A stretch of DNA of 64,000 bases from Chitinophagaceae bacterium (GCA_026415715.1 JAOAGO010000002.1:62001-126000); one strand, 5' to 3'. Shown: positions 44,010-54,052, counted from the first letter of the stretch. Numbers and translations are program-made. The notes: generated by a model from the sequence alone, not told the origin.

Positions 44010-44125
44010 CATTCCTGTTGTTAATCAAAAAAGTGATATGCAACCGGGTGTTTAAATTTTATTAATAATGGTTTACCCTGACCGATTTCCTTAAAGAATA
44101 AATTGCTGAATTTTTTTTGGGGGGG

Positions 44126-44710
44126 TTAAAAATCATAAACAATCGTTTCTTCCCAGTCCAGCATGGCGTTAATCAACATAATGGCCGAATACATTTTTAT
44201 ATCATTCAGTGAGACCGGTTTGGGGATTATCTTTCCTTTTTGAATGAGAACACTTCGGTGTATGCCGTAGAACAAAGGCGTATCCGGGGTAATCCATTCG
44301 CTGCCGTTCCATAAGGCAAGGTTGGCAAAGGAGGCGTCGGTCAGGTACCCGTTTTTTACGAAAACAGGCTCTGCCGATTCCGGAAGCTGTTGTTTGTATT
44401 TTTCCAGACAGGTTCGGTCGGTAAATTTCAGCGGATAGTCTATCGTATTGTCTTCAATAAAAATAATTTTCCTGACCGGCAGTGGATGATAAGGAAGCCG
44501 TTCTGTTTTAAAACTGTTTTCTCCGTAGAATAACCGGCATTTTTCCCGTTGCGGGGACCGGATGGTTTTTAATTCTTTTTCCAGCTCGTTCAGGTATGGG
44601 ATTTCGCCATGAAAGATTTGACAGTAGCTTTCTTTCATCCGGTTCAGATGACTATCCAGATGAAACAAACCGTCCGGCCCGCTTCGTATGGTTTCAAACA
44701 ACGGGAACAT
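44126..44710 (-). CDS. pabC: aminotransferase class IV (aminodeoxychorismate lyase-like)
   Basis: 194 aa, on the short side for fold type IV PLP enzymes (often 230-270). It has DSHLNRMKES near the start, YPLKFTDRTCLEKYK with the expected PLP lysine, and NGYLTDASFANLALWNGSEWITP. The start overlaps pabB by 17 bp, and this pair makes p-aminobenzoate for folate. The N-terminal domain is abbreviated, which is seen in several Bacteroidota homologues. Confidence 0.78.
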   Translation of the reverse strand: MFPLFETIRSGPDGLFHLDSHLNRMKESYCQIFHGEIPYLNELEKELKTIRSPQREKCRLFYGENSFKTERLPYHPLPVRKIIFIEDNTIDYPLKFTDRTCLEKYKQQLPESAEPVFVKNGYLTDASFANLALWNGSEWITPDTPLFYGIHRSVLIQKGKIIPKPVSLNDIKMYSAIMLINAMLDWEETIVYDF

Positions 44711-45674
44711 ATATTTTATCCGTCAGTTCCTGATATTCTTTTTCTGCTTCGCTGCGGACGGTGATGCCGCCGCCGCTTTTGAAAAAAATTCCCTGCGGCG
44801 TAAATTCCATAAACCGAATGAGCACACAGCTGTCAAATGAAGAGCCGTTATACATAAAAGCCACTCCGGTATAAAATCCGCGGTTATGCGTTTCGGCTTC
44901 CTTAATGATTTCAACCGTTTTTTGTTTCGGGGCGCCGCTGACAGAACCGGCGGGAAGCAGGGAGAATAGTATTCTGCTGATACTGGAATGATATCCTTCG
45001 GGTAATTTTCCTTCTATTTCCGAACTTACCTGCAGCAAGCTTTTCCGATTGGTTTTAATCACATCCACATAGCGAAATCGTTTTACTTTTACGTCATAAG
45101 CCACTCCGCTCAGGTCATTGCGAATCAGATCTACGATGGTGTAATGTTCTGCTTTTTCCTTTTCATCGTTCAGCAAAGTGTTTTCGGCATCCGGAAGAGA
45201 GGCGTCAATGGTGCCTTTCATAGGATTGGAGCGGATAAAGCCCGCTTCATCAATCGTAATGAACGTTTCCGGCGAAAAGCAAAGCCATTGATTTTTGTAC
45301 AGTATTTTATAGCGTGAAACAGCGGCATTAAACAACTGCACGGGGGATGCGTTGGTGAATATTTCCGATGATGCCGTGAGATTGATCAGATAGGAATCAC
45401 CGCGCTGCAGTGCGGCCATAACCCTTTCAAACGATTTTTTGTAATCTTTGTAGGCAGGCGGCTTTTTTTCAAAATGAAACGGTTGAGGCAATGACGTATT
45501 TTCCGGCAATATTTTGCAGCTTGGGAAGTCAATAAAAATCTGTTCCTGTTCTAATTCTTCCCGGGCATACAGTTCTGCACGGGTGAGGTCAAAGCTGCAT
45601 AGCAGCAGAAAAGGTTTTCCCTGATGTGTCCAAAGATTTACGGTTTCGGCTAAATGTTGATCAGGTGCTGTCAT
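44694..45674 (-). CDS. pabB: aminodeoxychorismate synthase component I
   Basis: 326 aa chorismate-binding enzyme. The C-terminal catalytic domain is complete: GDSYLINLTASSEI, NPMKGTIDASLPDAENTLLND, IVDLIRNDLSGVA, ISRILFSLLPAGSVSGAPK and the FKSGGGITVRSEAEKEYQE terminus. The N-terminal regulatory part is short, as in the PabB-like proteins of this phylum. Makes aminodeoxychorismate with a separate glutaminase, not found nearby. Followed by a class IV aminotransferase gene. Confidence 0.86.
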   Translation of the reverse strand: MTAPDQHLAETVNLWTHQGKPFLLLCSFDLTRAELYAREELEQEQIFIDFPSCKILPENTSLPQPFHFEKKPPAYKDYKKSFERVMAALQRGDSYLINLTASSEIFTNASPVQLFNAAVSRYKILYKNQWLCFSPETFITIDEAGFIRSNPMKGTIDASLPDAENTLLNDEKEKAEHYTIVDLIRNDLSGVAYDVKVKRFRYVDVIKTNRKSLLQVSSEIEGKLPEGYHSSISRILFSLLPAGSVSGAPKQKTVEIIKEAETHNRGFYTGVAFMYNGSSFDSCVLIRFMEFTPQGIFFKSGGGITVRSEAEKEYQELTDKIYVPVV

Positions 45675-46131
45675 TTACAAAGTCAAAAATAGTTACAGTG
45701 AGGTTATGTCTGTCCGGGATTTCTGATCGATTGATTTGGACGAATGAAGATAATGAGTATGCAGATTGTCAATATGGATAAGTTACAAGATATTTATCAG
45801 GGTGTACAAAATGTAGTTTTATTCGGGTAACCAAAAAGCCGGGTTATGCACCGGCGCGGAAGGGCTGCCCTGCCCGAAAGGCGAACGAAGTGAGGTGCGA
45901 AGCGGCGTGGAAAACATCTGAGAGAAATTTTTGATGGATTAAACCACCAACGAAAAACCGTGTTATTGCACATAAAAAAAACATCACGCCGCAAGCACGG
46001 AAGTGAATACGCACCCTGTAGGGCAGGGGGCTGCTGCTGAGTAATGAGAAGGACGACGACAGCCCCTGACAAACTAAAAATAAAGCATAATTTGCGCTAT
46101 TTTTGCCGAAATTTTTTTGTAAACAGATTTC
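45675..46131. other. GC-rich structured intergenic region
   Basis: A 457-bp gap between divergent pabB and lepA. From about 45830 to 46075 the sequence is G/C-rich compared with other gaps and contains pairs that could form stems: CCCTGCCC (45868-45875) with GGGCAGGG (46021-46028), and GCGGCGTG (45902-45909) with CACGCCGC (45985-45992). It also has GAACGAAGTGAG and GCGAAGCGGC motifs that look like a repetitive element. Open frames here lack family patterns and run antisense into lepA. It might be a structured RNA or a decayed repeat. I do not recognise RNase P, tmRNA, SRP or 6S RNA. Confidence 0.4.
46098..46105 (+). promoter_or_regulatory. predicted -7 element of lepA
   Basis: TATTTTTG matches TAnnTTTG, 26 nt before the lepA start. 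No TTTG is found 19 nt upstream. Confidence 0.4.
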
Positions 46132-47925
46132 ATGAAGCATATCCGGAATTTTTGCATCATTGCGCATATTGATCACGGAAAAAGTACGCTGGCCGACAGG
46201 TTGCTGCAGGTTACGAATACCATCAGCGAACGGGAAATGATGGATCAGGTGCTGGATGATATGGATTTGGAGCGGGAAAAAGGAATTACGATTAAAAGCC
46301 ATGCCATACAAATCAATTACCGCCATAAAGACGGGAACGAATACATACTGAATCTGATTGATACGCCCGGGCATGTGGATTTCAGTTATGAGGTGAGCCG
46401 TGCGCTGGCAGCCTGCGAAGGGGCGCTGTTGCTGGTGGATGCTACGCAGGGTATTCAGGCACAAACGATCAGTAATCTGTATCTGGCGCTGGAGAACAAT
46501 CTGGAAATTATTCCCGTGGTGAACAAAATAGATATGGATGGCGCCATGATTGAAGAAACCGAAGATCAAATTATAGAACTGGTGGGCTGCCGGCGTGAAG
46601 ATATTTTGCGGGCCAGCGGACGCACCGGCGAAGGGGTTGAAAAAATTCTGGAAGCGATTGTGGAGCGAATTTCCCCGCCTCAGGGAGACCCTAATGCACC
46701 CTTACAGGCTCTGATTTTTGACTCGATGTACAACTCTTTTCGCGGCGTGATTGTGTATTTCCGTATCATGAACGGAAAAATACGCAAAGGCGATAGGGTA
46801 AAATTTGTGAGTACGGCAAAAGAATATGAAGCCGATGAAGTAGGTATTCTGAAGCTCAACATGATGCCCAAGCCCGAAGTAACCTGCGGCGATGTGGGTT
46901 ATCTGATTACCGGCATTAAAGTGGCCCGTGAAGTGAAGGTGGGCGATACCATCACGCTGGCATCAAACGAACATCCCGAACCTATTAAAGGTTTTGAGGA
47001 GGTAAAGCCCATGGTGTTTGCAGGAATTTTTCCTGTGAATACGGATGATTTTGAAGAGTTGAGAGATTGTATGGAAAAACTGCAGTTGAATGATGCGGCG
47101 CTGACGTTTGAACTGGAGACATCCCAGGCGCTGGGCTTCGGGTTTCGGTGCGGATTTTTAGGTATGCTGCACATGGAGATCGTACAGGAGCGGCTGGAAC
47201 GGGAGTTTAATCAAACGGTGATAACCACCGTGCCGAACGTAAGTTTTATTGCCTATACCACCAAAGGGGAAAAAATTATTGTTAACAATCCAGCACAATT
47301 TCCGGATCCGGTAAAAACGGAGCACATAGAAGAGCCGTTTATTAAAGCCCAAATCATTACCAAGCCGGAATACATTGGAAATATCATGACTTTATGCCTT
47401 GGAAAACGGGGCATTTTAGTAAACCAGCATTATCTGACACCCACCCGAGTAGAGCTGATTTTTGAGATGCCGCTCACGGAAATTGTTTTTGATTTTTATG
47501 ATAAGCTGAAATCGCAAACACGGGGCTATGCTTCGTTTGATTATCATCCTATCGGTTACCGGGAAAGTGATATCGTGAAGATGGATATTTTATTGAACGG
47601 GGACAGGGTAGATGCTTTGTCGGCATTGATACACCGAAGCCGGGCACAGGATTTCGGGCGTAAGCTTTGCGAAAAACTGAAAGAGCTGTTGCCCCGACAG
47701 CAGTTTCAGATTGCCATACAGGCGGCCATTGGTTCAAAAATTATAGCCCGTGAAAACATTTCGGCGCTGCGAAAGGACGTTACGGCCAAGTGTTACGGAG
47801 GTGATGTTTCCCGCAAAAGAAAACTTCTGGAAAAGCAAAAAGAAGGGAAAAAACGGATGCGCCAGATTGGAACGGTGGAAGTGCCCCAGGAAGCTTTTCT
47901 GGCCGTATTGAAGCTGGATGATTAA
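46132..47925 (+). CDS. lepA: elongation factor 4 (LepA GTPase)
   Basis: 597 aa. G1 [16 protein letters not shown]3 DTPGHVDF, G4 NKIDM, then EF-G-like domains and the LepA-specific C-terminal region ([41 protein letters not shown]). Ribosome-associated GTPase that back-translocates or remodels stalled ribosomes. Length and motifs are standard. The last 4 bp overlap the flippase gene on the other strand. Confidence 0.96.
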   Translation: MKHIRNFCIIAHIDHGKSTLADRLLQVTNTISEREMMDQVLDDMDLEREKGITIKSHAIQINYRHKDGNEYILNLIDTPGHVDFSYEVSRALAACEGALLLVDATQGIQAQTISNLYLALENNLEIIPVVNKIDMDGAMIEETEDQIIELVGCRREDILRASGRTGEGVEKILEAIVERISPPQGDPNAPLQALIFDSMYNSFRGVIVYFRIMNGKIRKGDRVKFVSTAKEYEADEVGILKLNMMPKPEVTCGDVGYLITGIKVAREVKVGDTITLASNEHPEPIKGFEEVKPMVFAGIFPVNTDDFEELRDCMEKLQLNDAALTFELETSQALGFGFRCGFLGMLHMEIVQERLEREFNQTVITTVPNVSFIAYTTKGEKIIVNNPAQFPDPVKTEHIEEPFIKAQIITKPEYIGNIMTLCLGKRGILVNQHYLTPTRVELIFEMPLTEIVFDFYDKLKSQTRGYASFDYHPIGYRESDIVKMDILLNGDRVDALSALIHRSRAQDFGRKLCEKLKELLPRQQFQIAIQAAIGSKIIARENISALRKDVTAKCYGGDVSRKRKLLEKQKEGKKRMRQIGTVEVPQEAFLAVLKLDD

Positions 47926-49367
47926 GAAGTAGTTTTTTTCCCGATAGCGGCAAAAATTTTGTCTTTTAACATCAGCGCGGTTTCGTTCCGGAAAATCATC
48001 AGTATGAATATGATGTAAATTGCACTTCCGGTAACGAGTATGCCGATTCCCGACAACAGGTCTCCGGGGCGCACCCGGCTCTCAAAAATGAGACGGGCTA
48101 ATAAAAGAAACGGAAGCGCCGACAGCAGCGATTGAAAAAGTGTTTTCCACGGAAAACGGATTTTTATCACTAATCCGAATAATAGCATGACAAAGGTTTC
48201 GGCTCCCACAGAAGCCACAGCGGCGCCCCGATGTCCGAACGGTGGTATCAGCAAAAGATTCAGCAGAATATGTAAGACGAGTCCGCATGATGCAATAAGT
48301 ATGACGGGAAGAGCTTTTTTGTTGGGGTTAGAAAAATAAAACAAGCGCCAGAGATTACTCAGTGAAATGAGCAGCGGCAGCGGCGAAAGAATCTGCATGG
48401 CCGTTATGGCGGGTTCAAACTGTTTTCCCGAAAAAACAGAAATGATTTGCGGCGCCAGCGAAACATATACAGCCATGGCCGGTACTCCAAGCAGTAAGAT
48501 AAAAGAAACCGCATGGCGCATGAGGTGATTGATTTGTTCATAATTCTGTTGCTGATGGAGAAAAGAAAGCCGCGGAAAAAGGATAATGTTGAGATTGAGC
48601 ATGATGAGCAATGCCATGCGAACCAAACGAAGGGCTGCGGCATAATATCCCAGTTCCGTATCGTGAGACAGCCATCCGAGCAAAAGGGTATCTAAATAGT
48701 CATAAATGCTGACGAGCACGGAGGTAAAAAAGAAAAAACTCATTTGACGGACTTCAGCGATATGCGGTCCGGACCGGAAATATAACAGGTCAGGTTTTAT
48801 TCTGATCCAGTTTGCCAGAAAGACTAAAAACATGGACGCAACGGTTGTTGCATAGTAGAGATTGTAGTCTTCTGAATGACGGATGAGAATAAATACCGCT
48901 GCTATGCCGGCAACGCGTAAAACGACGTTGCGAACCGAAATATACCGAAACTGCTCCGTACCTTCCAGATACCAGTCGCAGGCCAGGGTGTGAAATAAAA
49001 CATACAGGCAGCCCAGCAAGAGCAGTGCGCTTTCATTTTTGTAATGAGGATGATTCATGAAAAAGACAACACAGAAAATGACCATGAAAGCCGAAATCAG
49101 CAAATGGAATCCGGCCAGGCAGGCAACCAGCCTGCGGCAGTAGGCAGGGTTATCGCGGTAACGGGCAACTTCTCTGGCACCAAACAAAGGTATGCCAAAT
49201 GAAGCCAACACAACAACCAGGTTGGCGGCATAGTCAAAAAGATGAACCCTTCCCAACAAATCCGGACCGAGAATGCGGGATACATAAGGGAATGTAATCA
49301 GCGGGGCCAGCAAGGAAACCAGGGTGGCCAGAAGCTGCCAGGTGAAATGTTGAGAAAGGGGCTTCAA
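47922..49367 (-). CDS. polysaccharide flippase (PST/MATE-like)
   Basis: 481 aa with about 14 hydrophobic helices. The N-terminus [60 protein letters not shown] is the classic Wzx/RfbX start. It likely flips lipid-linked sugars for capsule, EPS or LPS. A stop codon is immediately upstream of the TTG, so TTG is the only credible start. Heptose-activation genes follow within 2 kb, fitting a surface glycan role. Confidence 0.85.
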   Translation of the reverse strand: MKPLSQHFTWQLLATLVSLLAPLITFPYVSRILGPDLLGRVHLFDYAANLVVVLASFGIPLFGAREVARYRDNPAYCRRLVACLAGFHLLISAFMVIFCVVFFMNHPHYKNESALLLLGCLYVLFHTLACDWYLEGTEQFRYISVRNVVLRVAGIAAVFILIRHSEDYNLYYATTVASMFLVFLANWIRIKPDLLYFRSGPHIAEVRQMSFFFFTSVLVSIYDYLDTLLLGWLSHDTELGYYAAALRLVRMALLIMLNLNIILFPRLSFLHQQQNYEQINHLMRHAVSFILLLGVPAMAVYVSLAPQIISVFSGKQFEPAITAMQILSPLPLLISLSNLWRLFYFSNPNKKALPVILIASCGLVLHILLNLLLIPPFGHRGAAVASVGAETFVMLLFGLVIKIRFPWKTLFQSLLSALPFLLLARLIFESRVRPGDLLSGIGILVTGSAIYIIFILMIFRNETALMLKDKIFAAIGKKTTS

Positions 49368-49534
49368 TTAACGCTATGTTTTCATGCGAAAAGATAGGTG
49401 AAAATGAGAAATTAAAAGCGATAACTTCTCTTGATTTTCAAAACAACGAAACAACTGTTGAAAGAGCATGCCTGATACGTTTATAGCTTGCATAACTGAA
49501 ACATGACAGCTTTTGTGGAAGAAGAAGATAAGAT

Positions 49535-50509
49535 TCAGTTATTGTTGTTTTTTCCTTTTTCTTTTTGCTTGTTCAGTTCAGATTTTTGCTGAAGTTTTTG
49601 TTCGTTGTAGTTTCCTTTTGCATCAAATACAGGGTCGGCCACCGGGGCCTGACCATCTTGCAGTTTGAAGGTGAAAACCTTGTCAACATGAACCCATTTG
49701 CCGTTTTCCCAAACAAACCCTTCCTGGTCGCCGTCGGGTACAAGCGTCCAGGGTAATTCCGGCTGATCGGTTTCTGAAACAAGATGGTCCATCAGAATCA
49801 TTTTCAGGTCGGGAAAATAGTTCATCAGCGCACGGGCCTGTTTTTTATATTCCAGTCCGATACGGTATTTTACTCCGCCCGGTACGGAATCTTTTTCATA
49901 GCTGAAAAAAGGGCCGCCAAATACCGGTTGGTTTTTTTCATTGAAGTAAAGCACTTCCATCCATTTTTTAGCGCTTTTGAGATTATTGGGATCAATGCCG
50001 AAAAGGGTATAGTAATTTTTTCCCCTGTAAGAGGTTTTGATGATATTATAGTACACGGCGCCGATCCAGTTCAGATGCGACCGCGCCGAATCATGCGGGT
50101 TTTCGGTAAACTCGGATACATCAAAAAGCGGAAAGAGTTTCAGCGAGCCGTCGGGAGTTCTCATCTGAATGGCGCCTTTCTGGCGGCAATAATATTCGTC
50201 AATCAACAGATTCCAGGTGAAGATGCGAAAAGCAGAGTCCGGCGCATACAGCCGGGATATTCCGAGCACGGAATCGAAGGGATAATAAAATGAGTTTTTG
50301 ATTCGTAAGGCCCTGACCAGCGTACGGGTAAAAATACTGTCCGATATCATACGGTCTTCCGTTAGCGAATCCGTAATCATGTATCGGGCATATTCTTTCA
50401 GCGTATCTTCTATGGCGCGCAGTTTTTTCAGATCGGCAGGGGTAATTTTCTGAGCTGCCGATATGCCGCCGCAGAGCAGTAAAAGTGATATGAAAAAGCG
50501 AATCATCAA
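49535..50509 (-). CDS. conserved secreted protein of unknown function
   Basis: 324 aa. Signal peptide (RFFISLLLLCGGISAAQ). Core motifs are NSFYYPFDSVLGISRLYAPDSAFRIFTWNL, QKGAIQMRTPDGSLKLFPLFDVSEF, NWIGAVYYNIIKTSYRGKNYYTLFGIDPNN and QPVFGGPFFSYEKD. I associate this family with Chitinophagaceae but know no function. The last 20 residues are Gln/Lys/Asn rich. I first considered GldN but the motifs do not fit. Single gene between the flippase and heptose genes. Confidence 0.7.
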   Translation of the reverse strand: MMIRFFISLLLLCGGISAAQKITPADLKKLRAIEDTLKEYARYMITDSLTEDRMISDSIFTRTLVRALRIKNSFYYPFDSVLGISRLYAPDSAFRIFTWNLLIDEYYCRQKGAIQMRTPDGSLKLFPLFDVSEFTENPHDSARSHLNWIGAVYYNIIKTSYRGKNYYTLFGIDPNNLKSAKKWMEVLYFNEKNQPVFGGPFFSYEKDSVPGGVKYRIGLEYKKQARALMNYFPDLKMILMDHLVSETDQPELPWTLVPDGDQEGFVWENGKWVHVDKVFTFKLQDGQAPVADPVFDAKGNYNEQKLQQKSELNKQKEKGKNNNN

Positions 50510-50598
50510 TTCTGTGTAAAATTACATGCTTTCAGATGCAGAATCGTTTTACTTCGTTGCTTTTCACAATTTGTTTAGAAAGTGAAACCTTGTTTTTA

Positions 50599-51861
50599 TT
50601 ATTTGGTGTTGTTCTTTAAAACAAATTCGGCAAATTCGGTCAGCGAAGAAAAACTCAAATCTATAAAATGTTCTTTTCCGGAAGGGAACCGTTCGGTGGT
50701 GGTGAGAAAGATGCCATACATTCCGGCATTCGCCGCAAAAAGCATATCGGAAAAGCGGTTGCCCACCATGACCGACCGGGAAAATTCAATCTCGGGAAAT
50801 TCTGCTTTTGCAAGAAAAGCCATGCCGGGATTCGGCTTACGTTCGGGATGAAGATCTTCTGTTGCGGTGCAGGTGTAAATCTTATCAATTCGTCCGCCCG
50901 CCCGGTTTATTTCATTCAGCAAAGACTGATGGATTTCATTTAAATCTTTTTCCGTCATCAATCCTTTGCCGACCCCGCGCTGATTGGTGACTATGAATAT
51001 GCGTCCGAATACGGAAGACAAAAGGTTGATGGTTTCGGCCATATTTTCATATAAGCGAAACTGACTGAGATTTCTGATATAATCTCCGGGAATGTCATGA
51101 TTGATGACACCGTCGCGGTCGAGAAAGAGCGTCCAGCTTTTGTCAATTTTTACGCGGGAAAGCGGCGGCCTGGCTAATTCGTTCTGCGCCCTGAAATAAT
51201 CTTCCGGCACACCAATATCAATAAAATAATCATCCGAAGGCATGCCGTAGAAGGGCAAAGTTTTCACATACGCTTCCAGCACGTCTTTTTCAAAAGAGAA
51301 AACTTCGGGCAGGGGCAGCGTTTCAAACATTTCTTTGTCCAAAACATAAATTCCGGCATTGATAAGCCCTGATTCATAATATTGTTTTTCGCGAAACCCC
51401 GTGATGCGGCCGTTTTCATGAAGTTCTACCACGCCGTACCGGCTGATTTCACGCATGGGCTTCAGCAAGAGGGTGCTGCATGCTTTATTTTTTATATGAA
51501 AGGCAAATGCATTATCAAGACTGGCTTTAAACAGTGTATCGCCGTTGGCAGCTATTACATGTCGTTCGCTGCAGGCAGATATTGCACGTTTTAATGCCCC
51601 GCCGGTACCTAGGGGTTTTTCTTCAACGACATAAGAAAAAGGAAGAGAATAAAAGTACTCATTCAGGAAGGAAAGAATTTTTTCATGTTTATATCCCAGC
51701 GAAAAAACAAATTTCTCAATTCCGGCCTTTCTTAAATGATTGATGACATAAAATAAAAAAGGCCGGCCGGCAACAGGGGCCAGGCATTTCGGCACATCGG
51801 GAACGGTATGCTGCAGCCTTGTGCCGAGTCCGCCGGCTAAAATGATGGCTTCTTTTTTCAT
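50599..51861 (-). CDS. HddC-GmhB fusion (heptose-1-P guanylyltransferase and heptose-bisphosphate phosphatase)
   Basis: 420 aa, two enzymes in one chain. Residues 1-230 are a sugar nucleotidyltransferase (AIILAGGLGTRLQHTVPDVPKCLAPVAGRPF, DYFIDIGVPEDYFRAQ). Residues about 245-420 are a HAD-III phosphatase (LFLDRDGVINHD, IVTNQRGVGKG, CTATEDLHPERKPNPGM, VMVGNRFSDMLFAANAG); the usual GDSxSDM carries Asn for Asp. With the isomerase gene upstream this makes GDP-D-glycero-D-manno-heptose except for the kinase step (HddA), not seen here. Product would feed S-layer, LPS or O-glycan heptose. Confidence 0.85.
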   Translation of the reverse strand: MKKEAIILAGGLGTRLQHTVPDVPKCLAPVAGRPFLFYVINHLRKAGIEKFVFSLGYKHEKILSFLNEYFYSLPFSYVVEEKPLGTGGALKRAISACSERHVIAANGDTLFKASLDNAFAFHIKNKACSTLLLKPMREISRYGVVELHENGRITGFREKQYYESGLINAGIYVLDKEMFETLPLPEVFSFEKDVLEAYVKTLPFYGMPSDDYFIDIGVPEDYFRAQNELARPPLSRVKIDKSWTLFLDRDGVINHDIPGDYIRNLSQFRLYENMAETINLLSSVFGRIFIVTNQRGVGKGLMTEKDLNEIHQSLLNEINRAGGRIDKIYTCTATEDLHPERKPNPGMAFLAKAEFPEIEFSRSVMVGNRFSDMLFAANAGMYGIFLTTTERFPSGKEHFIDLSFSSLTEFAEFVLKNNTK

Positions 51862-51932
51862 GGATCAATAGTTAGTAAAATAAAGCCTGTGCCTAAACGA
51901 TTTATGTATGCAGGAAATGAAATTTGACGTTT

Positions 51933-52517
51933 TCATGAAGCTTCATTAAAAAATTGTCTTTCGGCCAGTTCGCAGATAATATGCCCGACGGTGATATGAC
52001 ATTCCTGAATTCGCGGGGTGTCGTCGGAAGGCACATTAATCAGAAAGTCGCATAAACCTTTCATTTGACCCCCGCTGTCACCGGTCATACCCACGGTGAT
52101 CATTTCTTTTTCTTTAGCTGCTTTCAATGCATGTATGATGTTGGGCGAGTTGCCGGATGTAGAAATTCCTATCAGTACGTCGCCCGGTTTGCCGATTCCT
52201 TCAACCAGTCGGGAATAAACCCATTCATAACCGTAATCGTTGGCCACGGCAGTGAGGTATGAAGAGTTTGTATGGAGGGCTTCGGCCGGCAGGGCCTTTC
52301 TGTCCATATAAAACCGGCCTGAAAATTCGGCCGCAAGATGTTGGGCATCGGCGGCGCTGCCCCCGTTACCGCACAGGTATAGCCGGTTGCCTTTGCGAAA
52401 CGCTGAGGTTATGGCCTGCGCCACCCCGCTTATGGTTTCCAGCAAAGCCGGGTTTTTCAAAATTCTTTCTTTTACTTCCAGTGAACAGCGAAGAATGGAT
52501 TGAACGGATTCCGACAT
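51933..52517 (-). CDS. gmhA: sedoheptulose-7-phosphate isomerase
   Basis: About 194 aa, SIS domain. LYLCGNGGSAADAQHLAAEFSGRF, GDVLIGISTSGNSPNIIHALKAAKEK, GMTGDSGGQMKGLCDFLINVPSDDTPRIQECH are diagnostic of GmhA. First step of heptose synthesis. The start is the ATG before SESVQSILR; a TTG upstream is less likely. It precedes the HddC-GmhB fusion by 71 bp, so one operon is likely. Confidence 0.9.
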   Translation of the reverse strand: MSESVQSILRCSLEVKERILKNPALLETISGVAQAITSAFRKGNRLYLCGNGGSAADAQHLAAEFSGRFYMDRKALPAEALHTNSSYLTAVANDYGYEWVYSRLVEGIGKPGDVLIGISTSGNSPNIIHALKAAKEKEMITVGMTGDSGGQMKGLCDFLINVPSDDTPRIQECHITVGHIICELAERQFFNEAS

Positions 52518-52586
52518 GCGTAAGCGTTTAGGCTGCAAAGAAAAAGAAAAAAAGAAAGCGATTCAGGAAACTGCTCCGGAGTTCGA

Positions 52587-53051
52587 TTAAAGCTGTCTGA
52601 ATATCCGCCGGTCGAACGGAAATTTATACATATCGGTTACTTTGATATGTTTAAAATCTTTATGCCGGGGGTTAATGAGAATGTTGTAATCTCCTCGGGT
52701 AACAGCAAAAGGAACAATCAGAATACAGCATTTGTTTTGAAGTACAAAAGCATCCCCGATTTTTTGTGTAGAGTTAGGGTAGGGAAATACATTCCAGTTT
52801 GAAGGTAATTCTTTTCGTTTAAGTTTTCTTGCCGACACGCCATTGGGTATATCCAGTTCCATCATTACATAGTCGTCAGGTATGGTAGCCAATGATAAAT
52901 GCACGGCTACTTCAGCCATGGCTAAGGAGCGGTTAGCCGCGGTATAAATCAGTTCCGTTCCCGGTGAATTCCAACGTCCCCCTTTCAACGCGGCGCCTTT
53001 GCCGGATAAAGGCAAGGCATATTTTTTTCTGACCAGTCTGTACACTTTCAT
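52587..53051 (-). CDS. RES-domain toxin
   Basis: 154 aa. RES toxins degrade NAD+ like ADP-ribosyltransferases. Conserved Arg (YRLVRK), GGRWNSPGTELIY and Glu (AMAEVAVHLSL) are present. The third conserved residue, Ser of the usual VPSA, is Phe here (LIVPFAVTRGDYNILINPRH), so activity may be altered. The gene follows its antitoxin by 2 nt, on the same strand, as is normal. Confidence 0.85.
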   Translation of the reverse strand: MKVYRLVRKKYALPLSGKGAALKGGRWNSPGTELIYTAANRSLAMAEVAVHLSLATIPDDYVMMELDIPNGVSARKLKRKELPSNWNVFPYPNSTQKIGDAFVLQNKCCILIVPFAVTRGDYNILINPRHKDFKHIKVTDMYKFPFDRRIFRQL

Positions 53052-53053
53052 TC

Positions 53054-53560
53054 TTATGCCAAAATACCGTGGTTGATTCGGGTGAGTTCGCCGAGCATTA
53101 ATTCTTTGCCGTAAGAATCCTTCAGTAATTCCACGGGTTTCCTATTTCCTAATGCGAAGTTGGGCGTGTCAAGCCAAAGCCTGAATTTTCCAATATCTCC
53201 GAAAACATCCAGCCCTGCTTTTGTGACTTCGGCAATCTGAATGATTTTTTCGGAATGTATGGGCCTGAAATGATAACGGGGTGATTGTTTGTATCGTTGT
53301 AACGATTTGGCGGACAGATTGAGAAAAGAAGCCCATTCGGTTTCTGAAAACGGGGCTGTTTCACGCAAGGTTTTGAAAAAGGAATAGGGGATACCCTTTT
53401 GTATAGCCTTTATGATTAAAGTTTTATCAGCCAGGATATCCGCAATGGAAAATTTTTGTAAGCGGCCTTTTGCACGCGGCTTATTATCGTAATCTTTCAG
53501 TAAAACAGTAATTTCGCGGTCAAATCCGGTTTCACCTTTTTTTGGTTCCAGGCATGACAA
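53054..53560 (-). CDS. Xre/ParS-type antitoxin of RES system
   Basis: 168 aa. An N-terminal Xre-like helical domain (FSETEWASFLNLSAKSLQRYKQSPRYHF) and the C-terminal DUF2384 part (FRLWLDTPNFALGNRKPVELLKDSYGKELMLGELTRINHGILA), typical of RES partners. The nominal start is TTG, with no in-frame ATG upstream before a stop; a -7-like TATATTTG overlaps it, so the real start may be a little downstream. Neutralises the RES toxin and probably represses the operon. Confidence 0.85.
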   Translation of the reverse strand: MSCLEPKKGETGFDREITVLLKDYDNKPRAKGRLQKFSIADILADKTLIIKAIQKGIPYSFFKTLRETAPFSETEWASFLNLSAKSLQRYKQSPRYHFRPIHSEKIIQIAEVTKAGLDVFGDIGKFRLWLDTPNFALGNRKPVELLKDSYGKELMLGELTRINHGILA

Positions 53561-54052
53561 ATATATTAGACATCTGTCTGTAAAAATACGACAATTTTCT
53601 TAATTTTAAAATCCTGGTATCCGCTTCGGATTCAGCCGGTTTTTTGGGAAAATCTTTTTGATACTCCCGGGAATCCTTTATGGTAAATGCTTTTCTTTTG
53701 CCGGCACCATAGGGCGGTATTGTAAATTAAATGAATGTCAATATGTGGTCATCCGGAATAATTCAGCATAGTTTATAATACCAAGTTCTAAAAAAAGTTT
53801 TGAAAGGTTCAACTCATTAAATTAATTCGAAAAAAAGAAATCGCATACGACTCTTACAATTCAAATACAAACAACAGAAAGAAAGTCGATCCTGTTTTTT
53901 TTACCCGGAAAATGAGTATTAAACGTTTTATATCAAATACTTTGAAACATCCTGAATTATGAGTAAGAAATGAAAAACTATTTTAAGACAGCATGTTGTG
54001 AACAGGATGCAGTTTTTATTCAGTTCACAAAACCTTTATGCGGATAATCGCA
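53561..54052. other. 492-bp non-coding gap
   Basis: AT-rich stretch between the antitoxin start and the end of prpD, both on the minus strand. It must hold the toxin-antitoxin promoter; a TATATTTG (minus strand) adjoins the antitoxin start. I see no RNA gene, long repeat or terminator in the rest. Confidence 0.5.

Noticed and set aside
45844-46569. Long minus-strand open frame covering the lepA start and the upstream gap
   Set aside because: It is antisense to the unmistakable GTPase domain of LepA, and its translation has no family pattern.
49535-50509. Gliding motility protein GldN
   Set aside because: Size and signal peptide are similar, but the motifs do not match and no gldKLM genes are next to it.
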